Source: Natrinema altunense (GTDB lineage: Archaea; Halobacteriota; Halobacteria; Halobacteriales; Natrialbaceae). Taken from it: a stretch of DNA of 64,000 nucleotides. The translations under genes and the position numbers were made by a program. Each line of letters begins with the position of its first letter. The stretch's first letter is position 1. Where the stretch lies: positions 62,001-126,000 of the forward strand of contig NZ_JNCS01000005.1 in assembly GCF_000731985.1 (NCBI RefSeq), read 5' to 3'. Under the pieces are notes generated by a model. It saw only the letters and a program-made list of their open reading frames with translations. It was not told where the DNA came from and searched no databases. Of this stretch, positions 18,792 through 27,664 are shown in pieces.

Positions 18792-20405
18792 ATGACACAG
18801 AACGATCCCCCGGACGACCCCGCTCACGCGTACGATCGCCGCTCGATCCTGACCGGTGCCGGTTCGATCGTCATCGGCGGCGTAATCGGCTCGAGCGGCG
18901 TCGCGACCGCGACCCCGAGCCGCGAACCGGGGCCGAAGAACGACGAACTCATTCTGGGGATTTCGCCGTCAGCCGCGGACGTGGCCGGTGAGGCCCGTGC
19001 CGCCGTCCCCGGCAGTGCCGATGTCGTCCACGCGAACGAGTCGATCCACTACGCCGTCGTTTCGTTTCCATCCGATGCGCCCGCTCGCGCTCGCGAGGAC
19101 GTCATCGACGCCGTCACTAGCTCCCCCGCAGTCGAGTACGCGGAACCGAACGTGACGGTCGCGTCGCTGCTCGAGCCGAACGACCCCTACTACGACTTTC
19201 AGCACGCCCCCCAACAGATCGGTTGCGAGACGGCCTGGGAGACGACCCGCGGCAGCGAGGACATCGTTATTGCCGTCGTCGATCAGGGGATTCAGTACGA
19301 TCATCCCGCGCTCGAGGCGGCGGTCGACGACCGGATCGGGACGGATTTCCTCGACGCTGACGACGATCCGTATCCCGCCAGCGGAGCGAACCACGGCACG
19401 CACGTCGGCGGGATCGCGGCCGGCGGGTCGGACGACGGCACCGGCCACGCCGGTATCAGCGACTGCTCGCTGCTCTCGGTCCGTGCGCTCGACGAAAACG
19501 GTGTCGGATCGCTCTCCGATATCGCCGACGCGATTCAGTGGGCCGCCGACGCCGGGGCCGATATCGTCAACCTCTCGCTTGGGGTCGACGGCTCCTACGA
19601 CACGCTGACTGCCGCCTGTGAGTACGCGGCCGACCACGGCGTCTTGCTGGTCGGAGCGGCCGGCAACGACGGGAGCGATCGCGTCTATTCGCCGGCCGCG
19701 GAGGACAGCGTCGTCGCCGTCTCGGCCGTCGACAGCGACGATTCACTCGCCTCGTTTTCGAACACCGGCTCGGCGATCGAACTCGCCGCCCCGGGCAGTC
19801 GACTCGTCTCGAGCGTGACCGGCGACGAGTACGCGCGAATGTCGGGCACGTCGATGGCAGCGCCGGTGGTCGCCGGCGTGGCCGGCCTCGTGCTCTCCGC
19901 CTATCCAGACCTCTCGCGGACGGAACTCCGCGAGCACCTTCGGGCGACCGCAGTCGATCTCGGCCTCCGCGATACCCAACAGGGGTACGGCCGCGTCGAT
20001 GCGGCTACAGCGGTCGAGACCGATCCGTTCCCGGACGGGAGCGACCCCGACGAGGACGATCCTGGGGAGTGTGGTGACGAGACGATCACCGCGAGCGCGA
20101 GCGGCTCCCTCGATGGCAGCGGCTGGTGGGGCGAGAGCGACCGCTACAGCTACTCGTTGAACGCCGCCGACCCCTGTTCGGCGACGATCACGCTCGAGGG
20201 GCCTACTGACGCTGACTTCGATCTCTACGTGACCACGGACGGCAGCAAACCCACCAGATGGGATCACGACGCGTCGTCCGCGGACGCGGGCACGAGCGAA
20301 TCCATCACGGTCTCGCTCGAGGGCGACGAGAAGATCAGGCTTCAGATACACGCGGCCAGCGGGAGCGGCGAGTACACGCTCCGACTCGAGGAACGCGGTC
20401 GATAA
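18792..20405 (+). CDS. Second Tat-exported halolysin-type subtilisin
   Basis: A 537-residue paralogue of the upstream protease. The Tat motif is DRRSILTGAG (residues 15-24), followed by the same TPSREPGPKNDELILG junction at the start of the propeptide. Triad residues are D164 (VVDQGIQYDHPAL), H201 (NHGTHVGG) and S354 (GTSMAAPVVAG). A short acidic linker joins the peptidase to a PPC-like beta domain ending in LRLEERGR, almost the same ending as its neighbour (IDERGR). The two genes look like a tandem duplication that has since diverged. Extracellular protein degradation is the likely role. Confidence 0.92.
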   Translation: MTQNDPPDDPAHAYDRRSILTGAGSIVIGGVIGSSGVATATPSREPGPKNDELILGISPSAADVAGEARAAVPGSADVVHANESIHYAVVSFPSDAPARAREDVIDAVTSSPAVEYAEPNVTVASLLEPNDPYYDFQHAPQQIGCETAWETTRGSEDIVIAVVDQGIQYDHPALEAAVDDRIGTDFLDADDDPYPASGANHGTHVGGIAAGGSDDGTGHAGISDCSLLSVRALDENGVGSLSDIADAIQWAADAGADIVNLSLGVDGSYDTLTAACEYAADHGVLLVGAAGNDGSDRVYSPAAEDSVVAVSAVDSDDSLASFSNTGSAIELAAPGSRLVSSVTGDEYARMSGTSMAAPVVAGVAGLVLSAYPDLSRTELREHLRATAVDLGLRDTQQGYGRVDAATAVETDPFPDGSDPDEDDPGECGDETITASASGSLDGSGWWGESDRYSYSLNAADPCSATITLEGPTDADFDLYVTTDGSKPTRWDHDASSADAGTSESITVSLEGDEKIRLQIHAASGSGEYTLRLEERGR

Positions 20406-20428
20406 AGAAATCGCAGTTGGAACAGCTA

Positions 20429-21910
20429 TTATTCGAAGACGAAGTAATCGCGTTCCTCGTCCTGGACGGAGATCCACTTGGGCTCGGTGAGTTCGCGGGT
20501 GATCCACTCGCCGTGGTAGCGACCGAGGCCGGACTGCTTGACGCCGCCGAAGGGCGCGTTGTGGTCCTCGTTGATCGGCTGGTCGTTGATGTGGACCATC
20601 CCGGCCTCGACCCGATCGGCGAGATTGCGGGCGCGCTCGGCGTCTTCGCAGAAGACCGACGCCGAGAGACCGTACTCGGTGTCGTTCGCCAACTCGATCG
20701 CTTCCTCGTCGTCCGAGAACGGGATCACGGGTGCGACGGGGCCGAAGTGCTCGTTACACGCCGTCGGCATGTCGTTGGTACAGTCCGAGAGGACCGTCGG
20801 CTCGACGAACAGGCCGTCGGCCTCGCCGCCCGTCTCGAGGGTGGCACCCGCCTCGAGCGAGCCCTCGATGAAGTCGACCAGGTCGTCGCGCTGGGTTTCG
20901 TTCTGGACGGGGCCGAACGTGACGTCGTCGTTCTCCGAGGGATCGCCGACGGTGAGCGATTCGGCGTGCTCGACCAGCAGGTCGACGTACTCGTCGTAGA
21001 GGTCCTCGTGGACCAGATGGCGGTTGATCGAGATACAGACCTGCCCCTGGTGGAAGAAGGACCCGAACGCACCGGCGCGGGCGGCCTTCTCGAGATCGGC
21101 CTCGTCGGTGACGATAAACGGCGCGTTGCCGCCGAGTTCGAGGGCGGGCAAGGCGAGGCTCGCGCCGGCTTGCTCGGCGACGCCCTTGCCGACGGCTGTC
21201 GAGCCGGTAAAGGAGACGACCCGCGGCGTCGGATGGCCGGCGATCCGATCGCCGATGTCGGAGCCGCGGCCGGTGACGACGTTGAGAACGCCGTCCGGGA
21301 CGCCGGCCGCCTCGCACAGTTTCGCGATGAGCAGCCCGCCCGTGATCGGCGTGTCGGTCGCCGGCTTCAGAACGACCGTGTTGCCCAGCGCGATCGCGGG
21401 CGCGACCGCACGCATGGTGAGATGGAGCGGGAAGTTCCACGGCGAGATGACGCCCACGACCCCGACCGGTTCGTGGACGATGTGGTTGTCCTTGCCTTCG
21501 ACCGACGGGGAGGGCCGAACCTCCTCTTCGGGTGGCTCGAGTTCGAGCGCCATCTCCACGTCGCCGGTCGTGGTCGCGAACTCGCCCATGGCCCGATAGC
21601 CCGGGGTGCCGGCCTCCGTCGCGAGCAGCCCGGTGATCTCCTCGACGTGCGCGTTCAGTTCGTCCAGCAGGTTTTGAACGATCTCGTTGCGCTCTTCCCG
21701 CGGCGTCGCCGCCCAGTCGGACTGGGCCGCCTCGGCCGCCTCGTAGGCGGCGTCGACGTCGGCTTCCGTCCCCGCGGGGACCTCGGTAAATACTTCCTGT
21801 TTCGCCGGGTTTTCTACGGGGATCGTTTCGCCGCTCGCTGCGTCCCGCCATTCGCCGTCGACGTATATCCGATCCCAGTCGGCCTGTGGGTCGAGTGCTG
21901 GCGTGCTCAT
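20429..21910 (-). CDS. Aldehyde dehydrogenase (benzaldehyde/vanillin-dehydrogenase-like subgroup)
   Basis: The 493-residue ALDH carries PWNFPLHLTMRAVAPAIALGN, the GSTAVGKG loop, the general-base motif LALPALELGGNAPF (Glu in LELGGN) and the nucleophile in GQVCISINRH. The N-rather-than-K after LELGG and the CISINR motif fit the benzaldehyde/vanillin-type subgroup, but the substrate is not proven. The ATG at 21910 is chosen by N-terminal similarity to ALDHs (WDRIYVDGEWRDAASGE). It is convergent with the second halolysin and divergent from gcvT, mirroring the ALDH beside gcvPB. Confidence 0.88.
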   Translation of the reverse strand: MSTPALDPQADWDRIYVDGEWRDAASGETIPVENPAKQEVFTEVPAGTEADVDAAYEAAEAAQSDWAATPREERNEIVQNLLDELNAHVEEITGLLATEAGTPGYRAMGEFATTTGDVEMALELEPPEEEVRPSPSVEGKDNHIVHEPVGVVGVISPWNFPLHLTMRAVAPAIALGNTVVLKPATDTPITGGLLIAKLCEAAGVPDGVLNVVTGRGSDIGDRIAGHPTPRVVSFTGSTAVGKGVAEQAGASLALPALELGGNAPFIVTDEADLEKAARAGAFGSFFHQGQVCISINRHLVHEDLYDEYVDLLVEHAESLTVGDPSENDDVTFGPVQNETQRDDLVDFIEGSLEAGATLETGGEADGLFVEPTVLSDCTNDMPTACNEHFGPVAPVIPFSDDEEAIELANDTEYGLSASVFCEDAERARNLADRVEAGMVHINDQPINEDHNAPFGGVKQSGLGRYHGEWITRELTEPKWISVQDEERDYFVFE

Positions 21911-22118
21911 GCATCGATTCGTAGGTCGCTTCCGGCCATATGTTTTCGGCAACCGGAGACGATAGGCAGAACAGTTGTAACCGGAATTGGTTATCGAGCG
22001 GCCGCGAGGGGCGGTCAGCCGTCGGGACTACCGACTCGGCAGGGGAGCGTAGACGGTGACCCGTCGTCGCGGTCAGCCGACGAAAAGACATTACTACACC
22101 GCGGGAGATGTCTCGACC

Positions 22119-23255
22119 ATGCCGCTTCAGACGCCGCCGTTACGTGGGATTCACGACGAACGTGGAGCGAAGTTTACGGAGTTTGGCGGCTGGGACATGC
22201 CGGTCGAGTTCGATTCCATTCAGACGGAACACGCGGCCGTCCGAGAGGACGTCGGGATCTTCGACGTCTCGCATATGGGCCAGATTCACGTGACCGGCCC
22301 GGACGCGACCGAGTTGATGCAACGGCTGACGTCGAACGACGTCTCCCGGCTCGGGGTCGGCGACTCCCAGTACGCCGCGATCACCGACGAGGACGGGACC
22401 GTCATCGACGATACCGTCGTCTATCGGCTCCCCGACGAGGGCGAGACGCCACAGGACTCCCACGGAGACGGCGACGCCGACGGGGAGCCGACCTATCTGT
22501 TCGTCCCCAACGCGGGCACCGACGAGGCGACCCACGAACGGTGGCTCAGCTACCGCAACGAGTGGGACCTGGAGGCGACCGTCGACAACCGGACCGATGA
22601 ATACGCGATGTTCGCCGTACAGGGACCGAACGCGGTCGATCTGGTGGCGAGCGTCACCGAGGACCCCGTCGGCGACCTCGAGCGGTTCGAGGCCCGGTAC
22701 GCGACGATCGACGGCGTCGACTGCTGGACCGCCCGGACGGGCTACACCGGCGAGGACGGCTTCGAACTGATCGTCCCCTGGGCGGACGCCGCGGAGATCT
22801 GGACGGCGCTCGACTGCCAACCCTGCGGTCTCGGCGCGCGGGACACGCTCCGCATTGAGGCCGGCTTGCTGCTCTCCGGACAGGACTTCGATCCCGAGGA
22901 CAACCCGCGGACGCCCTACGAAGCCGGCATCGGCTTTACCGTCGCACTCGAGACCGAGTTCGTGGGCCGGGACGCTTTGGCGGCGGTCGACGCGGTGGGC
23001 GTCGACGAGCGGCTCGTCGGCTTTCAGCTGATCGACCGCGGCGTCCCCAGACACGGCTACGACATCACGACGACCGAGAGCCGGGTGATCGGCACCGTCA
23101 CCAGCGGGACGATGAGTCCGACCCTCGAGAAGCCGATCGGGCTCGGCTACGTGCCGGTCGAGTACGCGGAGCCGGGGACCACGCTGCAGGTCGTCGTCCG
23201 CGGCCAATCGAAGAAAGCAAGAGTCGAAACCACACCCTTCATCGATACAGTATAA
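22119..23255 (+). CDS. gcvT: Aminomethyltransferase, glycine cleavage T-protein
   Basis: The 378-residue T-protein releases ammonia from the aminomethyl-lipoyl arm and makes 5,10-methylene-tetrahydrofolate. Conserved blocks: [11 protein letters not shown] near the N-terminus, FDVSHMGQI with the folate-binding region, QGP-N around residue 167, and [11 protein letters not shown] (about 208). A hydrophilic insert ([19 protein letters not shown]) at about residue 107 is a haloarchaeal-type acidic loop. ATG 22119 gives the standard [12 protein letters not shown] start. Its TAA stop shares a base with the gcvH start (TAATG), so the pair is translationally coupled. Confidence 0.94.
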   Translation: MPLQTPPLRGIHDERGAKFTEFGGWDMPVEFDSIQTEHAAVREDVGIFDVSHMGQIHVTGPDATELMQRLTSNDVSRLGVGDSQYAAITDEDGTVIDDTVVYRLPDEGETPQDSHGDGDADGEPTYLFVPNAGTDEATHERWLSYRNEWDLEATVDNRTDEYAMFAVQGPNAVDLVASVTEDPVGDLERFEARYATIDGVDCWTARTGYTGEDGFELIVPWADAAEIWTALDCQPCGLGARDTLRIEAGLLLSGQDFDPEDNPRTPYEAGIGFTVALETEFVGRDALAAVDAVGVDERLVGFQLIDRGVPRHGYDITTTESRVIGTVTSGTMSPTLEKPIGLGYVPVEYAEPGTTLQVVVRGQSKKARVETTPFIDTV

Positions 23256-23638
23256 TGAGCTTCGACGTTCCCGACGAGAGACGGTACCTGGAATCGCACG
23301 AGTGGGCACTCGAGACCGACGGCGTCGTCCGCGTGGGCATCTCCGACTTCGCACAGGACGAACTCGGCGACGTGGTCTTCGTCGAACTCCCCGACGAGGG
23401 CGACGACCTCGAGCAAGAGACGGAGTTCGGCGTCGTGGAATCGATCAAAGCCGTTTCCGATCTCTACGCACCCGTCGGCGGCGAGGTCGTCGCGATCAAC
23501 GACGACCTGTTCGACGCCCCCGAACTCGTCAACGAGGACCCCTTCGGCGAGGGCTGGATGCTCGAGATCGAGGCCGACGATCCCGACGAACTCGAGGCGT
23601 TGCTGACCGCCGAGGAGTACGAAGACCAGATCGCCTGA
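23255..23638 (+). CDS. gcvH: Glycine cleavage H-protein
   Basis: The 127-residue carrier protein shuttles the aminomethyl group on a lipoyl-lysine. The lipoylated residue is K65 in [19 protein letters not shown], the invariant motif, and the fold begins with [12 protein letters not shown]. It is directly after gcvT. The catalytic P-protein genes are on the opposite strand 17 kb away in this window, an unusual split for the pathway. Confidence 0.95.
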   Translation: MSFDVPDERRYLESHEWALETDGVVRVGISDFAQDELGDVVFVELPDEGDDLEQETEFGVVESIKAVSDLYAPVGGEVVAINDDLFDAPELVNEDPFGEGWMLEIEADDPDELEALLTAEEYEDQIA

Positions 23639-23800
23639 GCCGCAGACCCGTCTTCGGTTTCGGTGGGCCATCGTTTCGATAGCGACTGCACCGTCGAGTT
23701 GCCGGAGTACCGGCCGTCCGAGATAACAGCCCTCGCCCCGTCGAACCACTCGCGGGCTCGCCCGAAACGGTTAGGAACGTACACACGTCAGCAGACGGTA

Positions 23801-24859
23801 ATGGCTTCCCCCGCAGCGTCGGCGATCGGCCCAGTCCCCGCAGCCGCGATCTCCGGTCTCGATCTGGTCGTCTTGCTGGGACTCCTGCACGTCTGGGGAC
23901 TCGTTGTCGGGATAGACGCCGCCAACGACGACGTACTGTCGGGACTCGACTGGGCCAGACGCCGACTCCACGTCGGCACGCGATTGTACGCACTCCTCAT
24001 GCTCGGTGCGACGGTCGTCGTCTGGCTGCCGTTTGCCGTCGGCTCGTACCCGTTCTTCGGAACCGGTCCCGTCGGCGGATCGCGGCGCGTCATCGTCCCC
24101 ATCGCCGTCGGCGGCCTGTTGGTGGGCAGCGGGTGGTACTTCGTCGGCGGGCTGCTCACGACGCTTCGCTCCTCTGTCACCCTTCGGCGGGCGACCGTCA
24201 CCGACGCCGGTGCCGTCGAGGGCGGACTCGTCGCCGTCTCCGGGCGCGTCGCTCCCCTCCGAGAGCCGCTCGAGGCACCCCTCACGGGCTGTGACGCGGT
24301 CTGGTATCAGCTCACGGCGACGACGCTCCGCGCGGACGATGCCGAGGACCGGGCCGGCGGTGCTGCCGACTCACTGCTTCGGAGCGTCCTGACGTACTCG
24401 ACCGATCCGCCACGTCTACTCGCGGATCGGCGGACCCCGTTCGCCATCGAAACCGATACCGGCCGGGTCGTCGTCGATCCCGCGGCAGCGGCGTGCCGAC
24501 TCGAGCGGACGGCGTCGAACCGGATCGCCGCCGACGAGCGCCCGCCGGAACCGCTCGCGAGTCGGCTCCGGGAGGCGGCCGACTTCGAGACCAGTGACCG
24601 GGATCAGTGCTACCGCGAGGCGGTCCTCGCGGTCGGCGACACGGTAACCGTCCTGGGCGTCGCCGACTCCGCGGACGGCAGGGGGTCGATCGCCGTGACC
24701 GACGACTGGCACACCGACTTCATCGTCGCTCCCGGTAGCAACCGCGAGGTTGCGCGAGCCCTGCGGGAGACGATCGGTGGCTGTGCCCTCGCCGCGGTCG
24801 TCTTGATCGGCAGCGGGACCGCTCTCCTGTGGTGGATCGCCGGACACAGCCTCCCGTGA
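23801..24859 (+). CDS. GIDE-domain-like membrane protein
   Basis: The 352-residue protein has three N-terminal helices (about residues 17-38, 60-80 and 98-120), a soluble domain (about 125-325), and one C-terminal helix. The soluble part has SGRVAPLREPLEAPLTGCDAVWYQ, which resembles the GIDE domain of MULAN/MAPL-type ubiquitin ligases and prokaryotic relatives. There is no RING finger, so ligase activity is not implied. ATG 23801 begins just before the first hydrophobic segment. Function unknown; the family may be a membrane stress or protein-quality sensor, but that is a guess. Confidence 0.65.
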   Translation: MASPAASAIGPVPAAAISGLDLVVLLGLLHVWGLVVGIDAANDDVLSGLDWARRRLHVGTRLYALLMLGATVVVWLPFAVGSYPFFGTGPVGGSRRVIVPIAVGGLLVGSGWYFVGGLLTTLRSSVTLRRATVTDAGAVEGGLVAVSGRVAPLREPLEAPLTGCDAVWYQLTATTLRADDAEDRAGGAADSLLRSVLTYSTDPPRLLADRRTPFAIETDTGRVVVDPAAAACRLERTASNRIAADERPPEPLASRLREAADFETSDRDQCYREAVLAVGDTVTVLGVADSADGRGSIAVTDDWHTDFIVAPGSNREVARALRETIGGCALAAVVLIGSGTALLWWIAGHSLP

Positions 24860-24993
24860 ACTCGTCGAAAGCAACTGAACCCGGAGCGGCAGGCGGTCGG
24901 AGTGTCCGCCGTGAGCGTCAGCCGAAGCGGCGGCCGAGTCGTCCGACCGGAACCGGTCACCGATAGCGTCTCGAAAAACGACCCGCTCGGGAG

Positions 24994-25704
24994 TTAGTCG
25001 AGCGTCATGAGGTGCTCGAGCACGTCGTCGAGCGGGGCCGAGGTGACCGCCAGCGAGTAGCCGTCGATGCGCGCGAGTTCCCTCGCGTGGTCCCAGAGGT
25101 CCTCCTCTTCGAGCCCGTGAAGGATCACGGCGTTCGGCGTCGGGTTGACGACCCGCAGCGCGATGCCGACGCCCTCACCCTGGGTGACGTTGGTGAACAC
25201 GAGGACGCGGTTCGTACTCTGCCCGTAGAGGCGAAAGAACTCCTCGCTCGAGAGCCGGGTGATCGCCTCGATGCTGTCGATGACGGTGTGGCCGCTGACC
25301 TGCTCGGTCCCGCTCGAGGCCACTTCGGTCGCCTCGAGATCGTCGTACAGTCGCGTGAGGGGAAGCGAGGTGGCGTACTCCCGAAGGTCGTAGACGACAT
25401 CGCTCTCGAAGCCCGCCGAGAGGACGCGGCCGTACTGTCGGATGCGCTCCCCGCCGCGGCGTTCGTCGATTGCGAGCATGCCCTCGACGAGTCGCCCGAC
25501 GACGCCGATACCGGGGCTCTCCCGGCGGCCGCTCTCGTAGTCGGAGATGACCGACGAGGAGACGTCGAGTTCGGCTGCGAGATCGGTCTGTGAGACGTCG
25601 AAGTCGGTCCGCCACTTCCGAAGCGTCGCACCGGGGTCCTCACTCAGCGTGATCTCCCCGGCGATTTTCTCCGCGAGTTCCCGTTTCGGTCCGCGTCCGC
25701 TCAT
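24994..25704 (-). CDS. HTH transcriptional regulator (XRE-type N-terminus, COG1709-like)
   Basis: The 236-residue protein has a cro/C1-type helix-turn-helix at about residues 33-60 (QTDLAAELDVSSSVISDYESGRR) and an alpha/beta C-terminal domain with RVLVFTNVTQGEGVGIALRVVNPTP (about 165-190). This is the architecture of the archaeal COG1709 regulators, whose signals are unknown. The gene is in front of, and divergent from, the YdjM-like gene, which it could control. Confidence 0.8.
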   Translation of the reverse strand: MSGRGPKRELAEKIAGEITLSEDPGATLRKWRTDFDVSQTDLAAELDVSSSVISDYESGRRESPGIGVVGRLVEGMLAIDERRGGERIRQYGRVLSAGFESDVVYDLREYATSLPLTRLYDDLEATEVASSGTEQVSGHTVIDSIEAITRLSSEEFFRLYGQSTNRVLVFTNVTQGEGVGIALRVVNPTPNAVILHGLEEEDLWDHARELARIDGYSLAVTSAPLDDVLEHLMTLD

Positions 25705-25829
25705 ACCCGACCGTCTCCCGGTCGATGCAAGTAGCTACCGGAGACCGACTGCCCGTCCGGCTCGAGAGCCGACCGCTCCCGACTCGAGCGCCCCAACAGT
25801 CAAGCCCCCGCGGTTCGAGTCCGCGGAAC

Positions 25830-26480
25830 GTGCCATCGACCGTCGTCCACGTCGCGTTCGCAGGCTTGCTCGGGGTCGCATTGCTCGGCGACGAGTTCGA
25901 TACCCGCGCAATCGTGCTCGTGATGGGCTGTGCCGCCGTCCTCGATCTCGATACGCTGATCGGCATCGTCGTCCCCGGGACGCATCGCGCGGCACTGCAC
26001 AACGTCTGGATCGTCCTCGTCCCCGCCGCCGCGTTGCTGTGGGACGGGACGATCCGCGGGGAATCGACGCTCCGGGACCGGTGGGGGAGTTACGGCCACC
26101 GCGTCGCGTGGGTCAGTTTGGCCGGAATGTTCCTCGCCCACGTCCTGTTCGACGCGTTCTTCAACGGTGTCAACCTCTTCTGGCCGCTCCACGACCGATT
26201 TTACGACCTGTCGGGGTCGCTGCTCGTGACCGATCAACGCGGTCTCGTCCAGACGTTCGTCGAACTCGACGCCGGACACCTGGCCGAGTCGACGGCTCGC
26301 GGGACCACGGAGAACACCCACTACAGAACCGGGTTCGATCCCACTCGAGACGAGCCGGCGACCGCCGTCGAGCGGATCTTCCCCATCGCGGCGACCGGTG
26401 AACGGTTCGTGCTCACCGTCGCTGGATTCGGAACGGTGCTCGTTCGAATCGTCGAAGGGCGGCGGACTGGCCGAGAGTGA
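25830..26480 (+). CDS. YdjM/LexA-regulated-type membrane-bound metal-dependent hydrolase
   Basis: The 216-residue protein with a GTG start (VPSTVVHVAFAGLLG) resembles the YdjM/DUF457 family: a His near the N-terminus (VHVAFAG), DLDTLIGIVVPGTHRAALHN (about residues 45-65) and HVLFDAFFNGVNLFWPL, with 4-5 membrane helices. Histidines and aspartates at the membrane face form a putative metal site. Family function is unclear. The open frame continues upstream to 25725, but the GTG at 25830 matches the family start. Confidence 0.7.
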   Translation: MPSTVVHVAFAGLLGVALLGDEFDTRAIVLVMGCAAVLDLDTLIGIVVPGTHRAALHNVWIVLVPAAALLWDGTIRGESTLRDRWGSYGHRVAWVSLAGMFLAHVLFDAFFNGVNLFWPLHDRFYDLSGSLLVTDQRGLVQTFVELDAGHLAESTARGTTENTHYRTGFDPTRDEPATAVERIFPIAATGERFVLTVAGFGTVLVRIVEGRRTGRE

Positions 26481-26538
26481 CGGCTCGACCGCGGTCGGCG
26501 ATTCGACTACGCCGCTGTCGCGGGCGACAGCGGAACGG

Positions 26539-27300
26539 TTACTCGGCTGTCCCCTCGCTCGCGGACGGCGGCGCGGTCGTCTCGACGCGGTCGCGGAGCC
26601 ACGCCATCGCCGCCTCGACCGTTTCCGGGTCGGTACTCGAGACGCGAATCCGGCCGGGCCGGTTCTCGCTGCGCGGATAGCTGCCGACCGAAACGTCGAA
26701 GCGTTCGGTCACCCCCTCGAGCGCCTCGTGCAGCGCCCCCTCGGGTGCCGGCGTGTACAGCGTCTCCGCGGTCGAATCGCCCTGGAACTCGTCGGCGACC
26801 GATTCGAACATCGCCCGCATCTCGTCGGGGATGCCGGCGAAGACGTAGACGTTCTCGACGAGACAGCCTGGAGCCCAGCCTTCGTTGACGACGATCGGCG
26901 TCGCACCCTCGGGAATCGAGGCCGCGGCGTCGATATCCAACTGGAGGTCGTACTCCTCTACTATCTCGGGGTTCTCGTCGCGGAACGCGGCCGCCTTCTC
27001 GACGAGTCGGTCCCGGATCTCGCCGTGGACGACGAACTCGCGTTCCAAGCCGTCGGCGACGGCTTCGACGGTCACGTCGTCGGGCGTGCCGCCGATGCCG
27101 CCGGTGACGATCACCGCGTCGAACGCGTCGCTCCAGCGGTCGACGTAGTCCGCGATGAGGGCGCGGTCGTCGGGGATCGTCAGGATTCGCTGGACCGTGC
27201 TGCCGCGCTCGGTGAGCCGCTCGGCCAGCCACGATGCGTTCGTGTTGGTCGTCGATCCCGCGAGAATCTCGTCGCCGACGGTGACGATCGCGACGTTCAT
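26539..27300 (-). CDS. CinA N-terminal-type molybdopterin-binding domain protein
   Basis: The 253-residue protein starts MNVAIVTVGDEILAG, the signature of the MoaB/Mog fold in CinA, and has VIVTGGIGGTPDDVTVEAVA (about residues 63-82) at the binding site. CinA-type proteins hydrolyse pyrophosphate bonds in ADP-ribose or act in NAD repair; the C-terminal nicotinamide-nucleotide amidase domain is absent here, as usual in archaea. The exact reaction is open. It is monocistronic. Confidence 0.82.
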   Translation of the reverse strand: MNVAIVTVGDEILAGSTTNTNASWLAERLTERGSTVQRILTIPDDRALIADYVDRWSDAFDAVIVTGGIGGTPDDVTVEAVADGLEREFVVHGEIRDRLVEKAAAFRDENPEIVEEYDLQLDIDAAASIPEGATPIVVNEGWAPGCLVENVYVFAGIPDEMRAMFESVADEFQGDSTAETLYTPAPEGALHEALEGVTERFDVSVGSYPRSENRPGRIRVSSTDPETVEAAMAWLRDRVETTAPPSASEGTAE

Positions 27301-27487
27301 AGCCGGGATTCGGCAGCCGGCCAGTTATCCGCTCGGGTTCCGGACGGCAGTCGGTGGGGGACGGGACCGAGGAGCGGTCGCCGGACCCGTAGCCGCGTGA
27401 TCGAACCGCATCTGCGGCCGTCGGCACCGGTCCCCGTTCGTCGATCGCCAGCGCCACGATTTTGTAAGCCCTGTGCTAAGTGACCGT

Positions 27488-27664
27488 ATGGAAGTTGTCA
27501 CCGGCGACGAGCGTTTCGCCGTGTCCCCGTCGCCGAACGATAGCCGCCGACTGCCCGGTGCTGACGCGGTAGAGGTGCGAACCGGCGATCGAACCCGGTG
27601 CGGATTCGACGCGAGCCCGACGACGTGGGAGCCGCCGCGGCGACCGGGGTGGGACCGATGGTAG
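27488..27664 (+). CDS. Short 58-residue ORF overlapping the start of the CNNM/CorC-like gene
   Basis: An ATG at 27488 opens a frame of 58 codons ending in TAG at 27662-27664, which overlaps the ATG at 27658 of the membrane-protein gene. TTTTGTAAG about 25 nt upstream (27460-27468) would make this ORF the leaderless first cistron. The translation has Trp-, Pro- and Arg-rich sequence at the end and no domain. A leader or regulatory peptide is a possibility; low-complexity chance ORF is the alternative. Confidence 0.3.
   Translation: MEVVTGDERFAVSPSPNDSRRLPGADAVEVRTGDRTRCGFDASPTTWEPPRRPGWDRW

Noticed and set aside
20258-22600. Very long open frame on the plus strand, 780 codons, opposite the second aldehyde dehydrogenase and entering gcvT
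   Set aside because: It is antisense to an intact ALDH with all active-site motifs, and its translation has charge-heavy, non-conserved composition. Long antisense frames are common in high-GC DNA.
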